Positions 8,122 to 15,765 of a stretch of 47,887 nucleotides of DNA are shown here, piece by piece. Numbering within the stretch: position 1 is the first letter of the stretch; each line of letters begins with the position of its first letter. Origin of the DNA: Paenibacillus contaminans (GTDB taxonomy: Bacteria; Bacillota; Bacilli; Paenibacillales; NBRC-103111); NCBI RefSeq assembly GCF_003285015.1, contig NZ_QMFB01000052.1:1-47887 (forward strand), written 5' to 3'. Below the pieces are notes generated by a model. That model ran no database searches and was not told the origin of the DNA. It saw only the letters and a program-made list of their open reading frames with translations. A program made the translations under genes and the position numbers.

Positions 8122-9205
8122 ATGAATATGACACTGTCGGAAACTGAACTAGCCGAATTTGATTCTTTTATTGAAGAGCTTGTAGACGAGGATAAATTTT
8201 CAGGCTCTGTTTTAGTGGCACAACACGGAGAAGTACTTTACAAGAAGGCATTCGGTATGGCGAATAAGGGATTTGAAATTCCAAATACAACCGAAACCAA
8301 GTTCAATCTCGGATCCGTCAATAAGATGTTTACTGCTGTATCCATCATGAAGCTAGCTGAGGATGGGTTGTTAAATGTACATGATGTAATAGGGAAATAC
8401 TTGCCTAACTTACCGGAACAATTAGCGAACAATGTTACGATTCATCACTTGTTAACCCACACATCGGGAACAGGACTTTACTGGAATGATAAATTCAAGG
8501 CTAAGTTTACAGAGCTCAAAACCGTTGATGATTATATTCCGCTCTTTGTCGAGGATCCCTTGTTATTTGAGCCTGGAACGAATTGGGCATACAGCAACTC
8601 AGGATATATTCTCCTAGGATCTATCATCGAGGCTGTCTCGGGTACGGACTACTTTACATTCGCAAATGAAACCGTCTACAAGCCGGCGAATATGCATAAT
8701 ACCGACTGCTACGATTTGGAATATGACGTTCCCAATCTGGCAATTGGCTATACGCGCCTAGGTACCGAGGAAGGAGGACCTTGGCGTAATAACATTTTTC
8801 TCCATGTCGTAAAGGGCGGTCCTGCGGGTGGAGGCTACTCAACAGTGGAAGACTTGTTACGGTTTGACATCGCTCTTAGAACAAACAGAATGCTCAGTCC
8901 GGAATGGACTACCCTTGCTACAACAGACAAGTTTCTTTCGTACGGGAATAAGGAGATGCAAATGAAGTACGGTTATGGATTTATGGATGTGAGCATCCAT
9001 GGAGAGCGGGTTATCGGTCATAACGGAGGGTTTCCCGGTGTTAGTGCTCTATTAAACATGTATATGACAAGTGGTTATACATTGGTGATTTTATCAAATT
9101 ACGACCTTGACTGAGGAATTGTTGGAGTCCATCAGAAATTCGATCAGTTGTTCTTTGGCAAAGGAAACGTATAAGAATAGGCTAACAGACAACCTGTTCA
9201 GCTAA
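8122..9205 (+). pseudogene. beta-lactamase-fold serine hydrolase, 3' frameshift
   Basis: ATG 8122 follows GAGGAGGG. The protein belongs to the class C beta-lactamase / PBP4*/EstB serine-hydrolase family: SxxK is SVNK within LGSVNKMFTAVSIMKL, the YxN motif is YSNSGY, and HNGGFPG stands for the KTG-like strand. As read, the frame stops at 9112-9114 after 330 residues (LSNYDLD). In the +1 frame the sequence continues without break as LTEELLESIRNSIS and so on for about 33 codons to TAA 9203-9205, which looks like the missing C-terminal helix. A single extra base near 9106 would explain this. No signal peptide is present, so a cytoplasmic esterase/peptidase rather than a secreted lactamase is likely. 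The 330-residue form may still fold. Confidence 0.75.
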
Positions 9206-9246
9206 CATGCGGCTTGAAACTGTTGCACATTAAGGAGGGTGTACCG

Positions 9247-10263
9247 GTGCAAAATACCAAATTGATTATGATTGAGGGTATTCCGGGTTCGGGGAAATCT
9301 ACGACTGCTCAGCGCATATCACACATCCTTCAGCGAAAGGGCGGCAACCTTAAATGGTGGTACGAGGAAGAGCAAGGACACCCCGTGTACATCTACGATG
9401 ACTATACATCCATGCAGACAATCGTTGATGAATTATCCAGCGGAAATTACCGAAAAGTTATAGATATGGCTCTTAAAAGATGGCAAGAGTTTGTCGAGTT
9501 TGTACAGTCGTCTTCAGATATTGTTATTGTGGATAGTTGTCTTTTTGGGTATTTGACCTGGAGTCTGTTTCCATTCGAAGTGCCGAAGCAGGAGATAGAA
9601 CAATATGTCAAAGATGTGGAACGAATGATTCAGCCATTGAATCCACACATCATTTACTTTTACCAAACCGACATTGGAGCAGCACTCAAAAAAATCTGTA
9701 CCCGCAGAGGGGGAGATACCGAGAAAAATTTTATTCGTTCAGCCACTCAATCTCCCTACGGTAAATCCCGAGGATTGAACGGTTTTGAGGGGATGGTAGC
9801 ATACTGGAGAGACTACCGTGATATTACCGATGGAGCGTTTCAGGGCTTGGCTTTTCCTAAAATCGCCATAGATAACTCCGAAGGAAATTGGCCTCAGTAT
9901 AATGCTAAGATATCGGAGTTTTTAGGCATTGACCGATTCGATGAAGCTCTGACGGTTCAACAAAATCTTCTGCATTTAATCGGATCCTATCGAGCGGAGA
10001 AAGACGGTAGTCCGGACTGTATGATTCAATTCGAATCCGGTAATCTGATCGCAGATGGACTTCCGCAAGTGTGGGCCAAATCAACGCTTATTCCCAAGTC
10101 ATCAAATGTTTTTGACGTTCAGTCATTGCCGTTTCAAGTGAGATTCGTTGAAGATGATAGCATACGGATGTACGTAACTGGACCTACATTATTAGACGGT
10201 CCTGTTGATTATAAGTACATCAAGAAACGTGAGCTCGAAGAGGTTGTCGCGTTGCAGAACTAA
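9247..10263 (+). CDS. P-loop kinase-like protein, 338 aa
   Basis: GTG 9247 is chosen because AAGGAGGG ends seven bases before it. The N-terminus has a Walker A motif, GIPGSGKST (residues 11-19), followed by a helix, and a Walker B-like strand IVIVDS at about 95-100. This matches the thymidylate/adenylate-kinase-like P-loop group, in which the protein would bind ATP and phosphorylate a small molecule. Residues about 240-338 form an unrelated beta-rich tail. The substrate is unknown. It begins 42 bases after the frameshifted hydrolase reading frame and is followed within 36 bases by an ACG-started gene, so a short operon is possible. Confidence 0.72.
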   Translation: MQNTKLIMIEGIPGSGKSTTAQRISHILQRKGGNLKWWYEEEQGHPVYIYDDYTSMQTIVDELSSGNYRKVIDMALKRWQEFVEFVQSSSDIVIVDSCLFGYLTWSLFPFEVPKQEIEQYVKDVERMIQPLNPHIIYFYQTDIGAALKKICTRRGGDTEKNFIRSATQSPYGKSRGLNGFEGMVAYWRDYRDITDGAFQGLAFPKIAIDNSEGNWPQYNAKISEFLGIDRFDEALTVQQNLLHLIGSYRAEKDGSPDCMIQFESGNLIADGLPQVWAKSTLIPKSSNVFDVQSLPFQVRFVEDDSIRMYVTGPTLLDGPVDYKYIKKRELEEVVALQN

Positions 10264-10298
10264 GCTCGACAATTGGACAGTCATGGAGGTGATTTTTT

Positions 10299-10757
10299 AC
10301 GGCTATATGGGATTATCGATTTATTCTCTTTCCTATTGGAAATGTTGCGAAATTAACTGAAGATGGAATGGAATTTGTTGGGCCTTATAGTTTTGAGTTT
10401 AACCAAGCTGTGGAAGTTCTCGAAAACTCCGATTATGTAAAAAATACCCCAACTTTAAAAGCGTGGAATCCATTTAGTGATACATGTTATTTTCTATACG
10501 ATGACGGGAAATACAGAGTGGAAATTGAACTAAATTCAGGTACTAAAGCTGATAAGGCTGAAGAGGTATCTGTCAGAACCAATATTTTTAAAGAAGAAGG
10601 TAACATAACTAAAGCTTTGCATCTATGCAGGATACTTTGTGGATCCTTGAGTTTAAATTGTTGGAATATGAAACTTCGTAGACTAATTGACTTGAATGAT
10701 ATGCAAGATTTAACGGATACAATAAGTCACTTTAATAGGCTGAAAAATAAAAAGTAA
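10299..10757 (+). CDS. hypothetical protein, apparent ACG start, 152 aa
   Basis: A near-perfect ribosome binding site GGAGGTGA (10285-10292) is followed by six T residues and then ACG GCT ATA TGG. The frame is open from 10293 (TGA at 10290-10292). The first ATG is at codon 24, leaving out a coding-like stretch, AIWDYRFILFPIGNVAKL. I infer that translation starts at ACG 10299, or that an original ATG mutated and the gene is now poorly expressed. The rest is a soluble protein with strands (CYFLYDDGKYRVEIEL) and a helical end. The family is not recognised; it resembles small domain proteins of immunity-type or DUF character. A TGAACGGGAACAAGAG tag (10766-10781) and a GGCTGCC hairpin follow. Confidence 0.6.
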   Translation, partial: TAIWDYRFILFPIGNVAKLTEDGMEFVGPYSFEFNQAVEVLENSDYVKNTPTLKAWNPFSDTCYFLYDDGKYRVEIELNSGTKADKAEEVSVRTNIFKEEGNITKALHLCRILCGSLSLNCWNMKLRRLIDLNDMQDLTDTISHFNRLKNKK

Positions 10758-10800
10758 TTTCCCAATGAACGGGAACAAGAGCGTAACATCCAGGGTGACG

Positions 10801-10828
10801 GGGCTGCCAAGGGGATAATCGGCAGTCC
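10801..10828 (+). terminator. GGCTGCC-type hairpin
   Basis: GGGCTGCC (10801-10808) pairs with GGCAGTCC (10821-10828) with one G-T wobble, followed by TTTACTTATT. It belongs to the same repeated family as the hairpin at 923. Confidence 0.6.
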
Positions 10829-10932
10829 TTTACTTATTCTAAGTCTGTCCCACCAGGCAACTTAGTTGTGCACGAAAAGTTGTGATACGATGCTGCAGGT
10901 GCTCTATACTTTGGTTGAGAGGAGGGAATCAG

Positions 10933-11817
10933 ATGGATTGGCTTACGAGGATGAATCGGGCAATGGATTACATCGAAATGAATTTAACTGGCGAGATTGA
11001 ACTGGCTGAAGTGGCTCATAGAGCATGCTGTTCATCGCATCAGTTCCAGAGAATGTTTTCATTCATTACGAATGTGACCCTTGCCGAATATATCCGACGA
11101 AGACGACTAACCCTTGCCGCGCTTGAATTGCAAAATAGCGATGTGAAAGTTATTGATATAGCGCTTAAATACGGCTACGAATCCCCGGTTTCTTTTGCGA
11201 GAGCTTTTCAAGTGCTTCACGGCGTTACTCCGGCAATGGCCCGTCAAGTCGGGACTCCGCTCAAAGCTTATCCGCGGCTTTCCTTCCTTATTACGATTAA
11301 AGGAGCGGAAGCCATGAATTACCGCATCGAAATAAAGGGAGATTTCCAGGTGTTTGGCATCGAAAGAGTGTTTAACTCAAACGGAGACGGTGAAACACCG
11401 GCGCAATTTTGGCAGCAAAGCCACGCCAATGGCGAAGTTGAGAGGCTAGCTGTCCATGCGGGCGACTTGCCTTCTTTTGTAAGCCAGGATTTCTATAAAG
11501 TTCATGCAATTTGCAGTTATAGAAAAACCGAAGTTGATACATTTCCGTATATGTTGTGTGCACTTAAGAGCGAATCCAGTAAAACAGACGGATATTGTAC
11601 CGTAACGATACCCGCGCAAACTTGGGCAATTTTCCCCTCAGAACCATTCACTTGGGATAAATTCGATGATACCATCGAGACGTTATACCGGCGATTTTAC
11701 TCAGAATGGCTGCCAACGGCGGGATATGAGCAGGTCGAAGGAATGGAATTTGAATTTTACGGCGGCAGAGCCGGACTCAGTTACGTAGAATTATGGTTTG
11801 CTGTAAGAAAAATATGA
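10933..11817 (+). CDS. AraC-family regulator with GyrI-like domain, 294 aa
   Basis: ATG 10933 follows GAGGAGGGAATC; the frame is open earlier but this start gives the family N-terminus. Residues 5-100 form the AraC double helix-turn-helix (IELAEVAHRACCSSHQFQRM; EYIRRRRLTLAALEL; VIDIALKYGYESPVSFARAF). Residues about 130-294 form the GyrI-like effector domain, with SARWx-type strand pattern and a final ELWFAVRK strand. It is expected to bind a hydrophobic ligand and activate a promoter. It is a paralogue of the 7024 gene with similar length and order but different codon use. It is monocistronic and ends in a strong hairpin. Confidence 0.85.
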   Translation: MDWLTRMNRAMDYIEMNLTGEIELAEVAHRACCSSHQFQRMFSFITNVTLAEYIRRRRLTLAALELQNSDVKVIDIALKYGYESPVSFARAFQVLHGVTPAMARQVGTPLKAYPRLSFLITIKGAEAMNYRIEIKGDFQVFGIERVFNSNGDGETPAQFWQQSHANGEVERLAVHAGDLPSFVSQDFYKVHAICSYRKTEVDTFPYMLCALKSESSKTDGYCTVTIPAQTWAIFPSEPFTWDKFDDTIETLYRRFYSEWLPTAGYEQVEGMEFEFYGGRAGLSYVELWFAVRKI

Positions 11818-11838
11818 AGTTGAATCATCAACCAGAAC

Positions 11839-11866
11839 GAGGCTGCCGATACGAATCGGCGGCTTC
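11839..11866 (+). terminator. terminator after the second AraC-GyrI gene
   Basis: Twelve-base arms GAGGCTGCCGAT (11839-11850) and ATCGGCGGCTTC (11855-11866) with two wobbles and a 4-nt loop; TTTG follows. It is the longest member of the GGCTGCC hairpin family in this accessory region. Confidence 0.7.
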
Positions 11867-11967
11867 TTTGCGCCAAACATTTAGGGATATTTCAACCAAT
11901 AAAGGTTTTTATATACTAAACTAGAATATAATCAGTTATTCGCATCGCTTTGTGTGAGAGGAGAATG

Positions 11968-12369
11968 ATGGTGGAGCAAAAGAGAGCGGCACTGACCGGG
12001 ATAGATGGCGTATACATTCCTGTTTCCAACCGAAAACAGTCAGAACAGTGGTACATAGAACACTTTGGTTTGGAAAATGGCGGGGATTACTTACTTGCAG
12101 GCAGGCAAGAAGTTTTCATACGTGAGCGGGTGGATGAGCGGGTTTTAACTTTTCGTACAAACCAATGGCTGGATAAGGGGGGAAGCTATGAAATGCCGGT
12201 TGTATGCTTTCGATCTTCCGATATTGACGGACTCTATGAGCATGCCCGCTCTAATGATATTCCTGTCGGAGAAATGATTATTCATAGCTGGTTCAAAGAG
12301 TTCGATTTCTATGACCCGGATGGCAATAAGCTCAAAGTATGGCAGCCTAATGGGCAACTTTGCGGTTAG
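11968..12369 (+). CDS. VOC-fold (glyoxalase/bleomycin-resistance) protein, 133 aa
   Basis: GAGAGGAG (11956-11963) is followed by ATG 11968 and GTG 11971; either may start the protein, and GTG has the better spacing. The sequence has the paired beta-alpha-beta units of the vicinal oxygen chelate fold: an opening GVYIPVSNRKQSEQWYIEHF strand-helix and a closing FDFYDPDGNKLKVWQP strand with the typical DPDGN turn. Such proteins bind a metal or sequester drugs; the true ligand is not visible. The next VOC gene starts 20 bases after its stop, so the two are probably co-transcribed and may be paralogues. Confidence 0.8.
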   Translation: MVEQKRAALTGIDGVYIPVSNRKQSEQWYIEHFGLENGGDYLLAGRQEVFIRERVDERVLTFRTNQWLDKGGSYEMPVVCFRSSDIDGLYEHARSNDIPVGEMIIHSWFKEFDFYDPDGNKLKVWQPNGQLCG

Positions 12370-12388
12370 TCGGTATAGGGGGAGTAAG

Positions 12389-12844
12389 ATGATTAAAGCA
12401 TTGTATGAAACACATTTACAAGTCTCGAATCTTGATGAAGCAATAAAATTTTATGAAATGCTTGGACTACCATTATTAAGCAGAAGCGGGAATCGTATTG
12501 CTTTTATGATGATCGGTCCTAAAGGTAAACATCAGGAGTTAGGTCTATGGCAAATGAAAGAAGGTGAACAAATTTCCAGGCGGCATTTTGCATTTGAAGT
12601 TGAATTAGAAGATTTACTAACGGCTAAAGAATGGTTAAACAAGAAGGGAATCCAAACCATTGAAGCTTTTGGCCGAAGTGATGCCGAACCAATTGTCCAT
12701 CCTTCAGGTCCCCTTGCATCTGTCTATTTCAATGACCCTGATGGAAATGAACTCGAGTTTGCATCGAGAATCTCTGGAAATCCAATGAAGCTAGACTTTA
12801 TGCCGACGTTAAATGAGTGGAAGGCATTACATGCAGACAGTTAG
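12389..12844 (+). CDS. VOC-fold protein, 151 aa
   Basis: ATG 12389 is preceded by GGGGGAG. The strand-helix LYETHLQVSNLDEAIKFYE at the start, a central HFAFEVELEDLL strand and the closing VYFNDPDGNELEFAS segment mark a glyoxalase/bleomycin-resistance fold. The conserved His, Glu and His/Glu positions of VOC metal sites (THLQV, HFAFEV, DGNELEF) are present, so a metal-dependent lyase or dioxygenase-like role is possible. It is the second gene of a VOC-VOC-GNAT run, a combination frequent in Bacillales accessory DNA. No signal peptide. Confidence 0.82.
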   Translation: MIKALYETHLQVSNLDEAIKFYEMLGLPLLSRSGNRIAFMMIGPKGKHQELGLWQMKEGEQISRRHFAFEVELEDLLTAKEWLNKKGIQTIEAFGRSDAEPIVHPSGPLASVYFNDPDGNELEFASRISGNPMKLDFMPTLNEWKALHADS

Positions 12845-12884
12845 TTGAGTTATTAGTAACTGGTAAAAAGGTGGAGGAGGAAAC

Positions 12885-13454
12885 ATGACGCATAAATTTG
12901 AAACACAACGATTGTTTCTTCGATTCTTCGAGTTGTCTGACGCAAAAGTGGTCCAAGAACTAGCCGGCAATGAAGAAGTTGCACGCACAACCCTTTCCAT
13001 ACCTTATCCTTATCCAGACGGGGCAGCTGAAAAATGGATCGAAACTGTTCGGCAATCCTCTGAAAAGGGGGATAGTTACGCATTCGCAATAATAAAAAAG
13101 GATGACGGGGCGTTGATCGGCAATATGAGTATGGGAGTATCCAGCAAACATAAACGTGCCGAGCTTGCTTATTGGATCGGAAAACCGTTTTGGGGGCAGG
13201 GATATGCAACGGAAGCAGCCCGTCGGATTGTTCAATTTGGGTTTGAGGATTTAGAACTAAATCGTATTTTTGCAGCAGCAATGACTAAAAATCCGGGTTC
13301 GTATAAGGTAATGACGAAAATCGGTATGAAAGAGGAAGGAACTTTCCCTCAGCATGTTTTAAAGTGGGGCGTATATGAGGATTTGGTGTTTTATGGAATG
13401 ATGCAATCGGAGTATCTAAAAAATTCGGCTTTGGAGTTTAAGGACAATTTTTGA
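12885..13454 (+). CDS. GNAT-family N-acetyltransferase (RimJ/L-like), 189 aa
   Basis: ATG 12885 follows GGAGGAGG. The acetyl-CoA binding motif A is seen as YWIGKPFWGQGYATEAARRI, with the Q/R-G-x-G/A signature as GQGYAT, after the AELAY strand. The N-terminus (TQRLFLRFFELSDA) is that of the RimJ/RimL group, which acetylates N-terminal amines or small amines. The substrate cannot be told from sequence. It closes the run of three genes starting at 11968, and no terminator is obvious before the next small frame. Confidence 0.85.
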   Translation: MTHKFETQRLFLRFFELSDAKVVQELAGNEEVARTTLSIPYPYPDGAAEKWIETVRQSSEKGDSYAFAIIKKDDGALIGNMSMGVSSKHKRAELAYWIGKPFWGQGYATEAARRIVQFGFEDLELNRIFAAAMTKNPGSYKVMTKIGMKEEGTFPQHVLKWGVYEDLVFYGMMQSEYLKNSALEFKDNF

Positions 13455-13477
13455 TTACTTGCAGATGATAAAGGAAA

Positions 13478-13591
13478 ATGGACGAAAAGAGTTGTGCAAT
13501 ATTTATAGTCCTTGTTATTCTAACATTTGCTACTCTCTTAACAAGGGATGCTAGCTCGACGATGCTAAAATTGATTTTTAAAAAAGGGTAG
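13478..13591 (+). CDS. small membrane peptide, 37 aa
   Basis: ATG 13478 follows AAAGGA and encodes 37 residues with one hydrophobic span, CAIFIVLVILTFATLL, followed by a charged tail ending LIFKKG. The stop TAG (13589-13591) lies inside the GGGTAGGT ribosome binding site of the next gene, so translation may be coupled. I do not recognise the family. It could be a genuine small membrane protein or a remnant. Confidence 0.4.
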   Translation: MDEKSCAIFIVLVILTFATLLTRDASSTMLKLIFKKG

Positions 13592-13596
13592 GTAAA

Positions 13597-14250
13597 ATGA
13601 AAAAACGATGGTTGGCTGTCGGACTGAGCTGCGGAATCGTTTTGGCGGCGGTCGCCGGTATCAGCGTGTTTCAACCGAAAGAAATCAAGGCGGACAGGGT
13701 CTACGGATCCGGAAAAAACTTGAATGCATACAACCTTTCTATTAGTCCGGCAGGCGAAAACATGATCCCCAGCACACTGGAACAATACAATCGGGTAAGC
13801 GATGATTCCGCAGTTAATATTTCGTATACGGTCGTCTACGAGCAGAACAAATGGTTCAAGAACGATCAGCGCACTATGAAGCTGCTTCGATTCGAACGAC
13901 CGTTCCCTGACGATCAAAATGAGAAAGTGCAAAGTTTTTATTACAGACTGGTGGATGAATCCGTTGACGTGCTGAATGAAAAAGCCGCTGTTTTTACCCG
14001 ATTGTATGAAAGACGCGAAGCCTACAACAATTTATTTGATCTGATTCCGCAATCGATAGTTGTTCCCGGACAAAAAGATACAAAAGAAGCAAGGCAGTGG
14101 ATCCAGCAGCATAATCCGCAGTTTTTAAATTTGAAGGACCATACCGTAATCGACACCGCCGTGCTCGACGCTTGGAAGCAGGATGGTTATCGCCAAAGCT
14201 ACAGCGACGCATCGCCAGAGGGACTTTCGCTGAAGGATATCATCGAGTAG
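13597..14250 (+). CDS. hypothetical membrane-anchored or secreted protein, 217 aa
   Basis: ATG 13597 follows AGGGTAGGT. An N-terminal KKRWLAV then hydrophobic span to about residue 25 is a signal peptide or anchor, so most of the protein would be outside the membrane. The remainder is a soluble domain of unknown family with a DLIPQSIVVPGQKDTKEA segment. It is coupled to the 37-residue membrane peptide and is followed by a broken ECF sigma gene, so it may once have served the sigma's regulatory unit, as an anti-sigma or sensor. That is inference from position only. Confidence 0.5.
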   Translation: MKKRWLAVGLSCGIVLAAVAGISVFQPKEIKADRVYGSGKNLNAYNLSISPAGENMIPSTLEQYNRVSDDSAVNISYTVVYEQNKWFKNDQRTMKLLRFERPFPDDQNEKVQSFYYRLVDESVDVLNEKAAVFTRLYERREAYNNLFDLIPQSIVVPGQKDTKEARQWIQQHNPQFLNLKDHTVIDTAVLDAWKQDGYRQSYSDASPEGLSLKDIIE

Positions 14251-14315
14251 GCCATGATTAAAAAGAAATTTTGCTAAGAGACGACTGTAATCGCTCCTTC
14301 GATCCGTCTATATAG

Positions 14316-14992
14316 GTGAGACGCTTCGGAAACGCGAATTTCACGGAAGAAACGATTTTGCGGCGCGAGCGGCATCAGGCGGTTTGGAAGGCGCTTGGCG
14401 AACTCGACGAAAAGTACCGGATGGTTATGACGCTGTATTACATAGGCGGCTATAACGCGGGGGAAATCGGCAGGCTGCACGGCATAAGTCTCAGCTCGGT
14501 GGAAAGTCGTCTTCGCAGGGCCAAAACCATGTTAAAAAAGGAGCTGTTTGAATTGGCTGAGCAAACAATGGCGGATCAAGCATTGGGTACGGCGTTTGTA
14601 ACCAAAGTAATGAAAAGGATTACAGGTCTGGCCTGTATTAATCTGCCTGTCCGAAACGTGGATGTTTCCGCGAGATGGTACGTCGAAAATCTGGGTGTCA
14701 TTTTGCTGCGGAGCCGACTCGGTTTGAACAGGGGACAAATGCGATCATTCAACTGGGGGAAAACGGTCCAAGCGTGCTGATGCATGAGGAGAAAGAGCTG
14801 ACCCCGCTGCATTTTACCCGAAACGGGAAGCCGGCGCCGATCTTTGAGCTGCGTACCGATGATGCGGAAGCTTTTTATATGGAGCTGCTGGAAAAGGGAG
14901 TAATCGTAACCAACCGCTATGACAACTTGCCTTGCGGCAAATATTTTCACGTTCATGATCCCGACGGCAATGTGATTACGATTGTGGAGTAG
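14316..14992 (+). pseudogene. ECF sigma region 4 fused to VOC domain, broken
   Basis: From GTG 14316 the frame encodes sigma-70 region 4 (AVWKALGELDEKYRMVMTLYY, IGGYNAGEIGRLHGISLSSV and ESRLRRAKTMLKKEL). It then runs through a short linker into the start of a VOC domain (ACINLPVRNVDVSARWYVENLG). Near 14695 the frame breaks; the VOC domain continues in another frame as AAEPTRFEQGTNAIIQLGEN to DPDGNVITIVE and stops at 14990-14992. Region 2 of the sigma factor, which should lie in front, is missing; only 65 bp separate it from the previous gene and a stop is just upstream. Both the deletion and the one-base shift make this a pseudogene of a sigma-VOC fusion. Confidence 0.7.
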
Positions 14993-15004
14993 TGTGGAGG
15001 TCGG

Positions 15005-15028
15005 AAGGGCTGCCAAGCGGCAGTCCTT
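15005..15028 (+). terminator. GGCTGCC-type hairpin after the sigma-VOC relic
   Basis: AAGGGCTGCC (15005-15014) pairs with GGCAGTCCTT (15019-15028) with one wobble and a 4-nt loop. CTAACGGGCTAACGG, a form of the repeated tag, lies 34 bases downstream (15062-15076). Confidence 0.65.
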
Positions 15029-15093
15029 CGCCGGTTCTTTTAAGCTGGGGCTGTTCATAAGCTAACGGGCTAACGGTATGACAGCTTCGTGTA

Positions 15094-15348
15094 TTAGTAC
15101 AAAGTTGGAATTGGAGGACAGGAAACGGCATTTATTAGTCTAGGATCAATTCCATAAAACATCCAAAACGCCCCGTTCCATCGATACCCGGAAACTTCGC
15201 CGTATTCCACGCGAGTCGGGTAAAACCAGAAGTTTTCTCCATTCCATAACCATACGTAAGTGTAATTATATAAGCAGTCAACTATATAAGAAACTTCAGG
15301 TTTCTCCGGGATGAAAGAAGGGGGAGGAGACTGTGGCGCAAAAGCCAT
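15094..15348 (-). CDS. small conserved Bacillales protein, 84 aa
   Basis: Reverse-strand ATG at 15348 has AAGGAGTGA seven bases in front. The sequence begins MAFAPQSPPPSFIPEKPEV and then has CLYNYTYVWLWNGENFWFYP and GYRWNGAFWMFYGIDPRLI, a tryptophan- and tyrosine-rich pattern seen in a family of small Bacillales proteins that databases often label transporter without experimental support. There is no membrane segment that would justify that label. It is the only minus-strand gene in the first 27 kb and its function is unknown. Confidence 0.65.
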   Translation of the reverse strand: MAFAPQSPPPSFIPEKPEVSYIVDCLYNYTYVWLWNGENFWFYPTRVEYGEVSGYRWNGAFWMFYGIDPRLINAVSCPPIPTLY

Positions 15349-15519
15349 CTTACTTCACTCCTTATTAAGGGGATCGGTTTTTGAGATCGAATTGTTTAGT
15401 ACGGGAACTTTTCTTTCCTGTGCATCATACGTAGGTAAATAACCAAGTGACTGTACGGATGCCTAAAAAAGCGATGTTTCATTTGCTGCACGGATGATCC
15501 GGCATCGGCGAGCTGGACT

Positions 15520-15621
15520 CGCATAACCCAATTTTCCTCGAGAAAAAGGACTTTAACTTCTACTTTATAGTGGAAGTTGAGGTCCTTTCGTTTGGAAATT
15601 GGGACGTTCCCATGTTATGCG
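15520..15621. repeat. 100-bp nested inverted repeat
   Basis: Three nested complementary pairs: CGCATAAC (15520-15527) with GTTATGCG (15614-15621); CCAATTTTCC (15528-15537) with GGAAATTGG (15594-15602); and a 20-bp stem (15545-15564 with 15569-15588) in which the only three deviations are G-T wobbles. The loop is TTAT. The exact purpose is unknown: a MITE-like palindromic element, a transcript processing structure, or a recombination site. It lies about 145 bases before the giant gene. The rest of the 390-bp spacer shows no gene. Confidence 0.7.
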
Positions 15622-15765
15622 AACGCTTTGGGACGGTCCCTTGATTTAGGGGGAAGCTTCTTTTGCAGGATGGGAGGGTGAAAGAAATTCATCCTCCTCA
15701 GTTCGCTTCTCCGCGTTTACAATGGCTTACATATGTGAATGAACCATGGAAAAGAGGAGAGTCCA

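Noticed and set aside
338..15076. A true integron cassette array
   Set aside because: No integrase gene is in the window and the tags lack convincing paired recombination-site ends, so only the weaker claim of a gene-end repeat family is kept.
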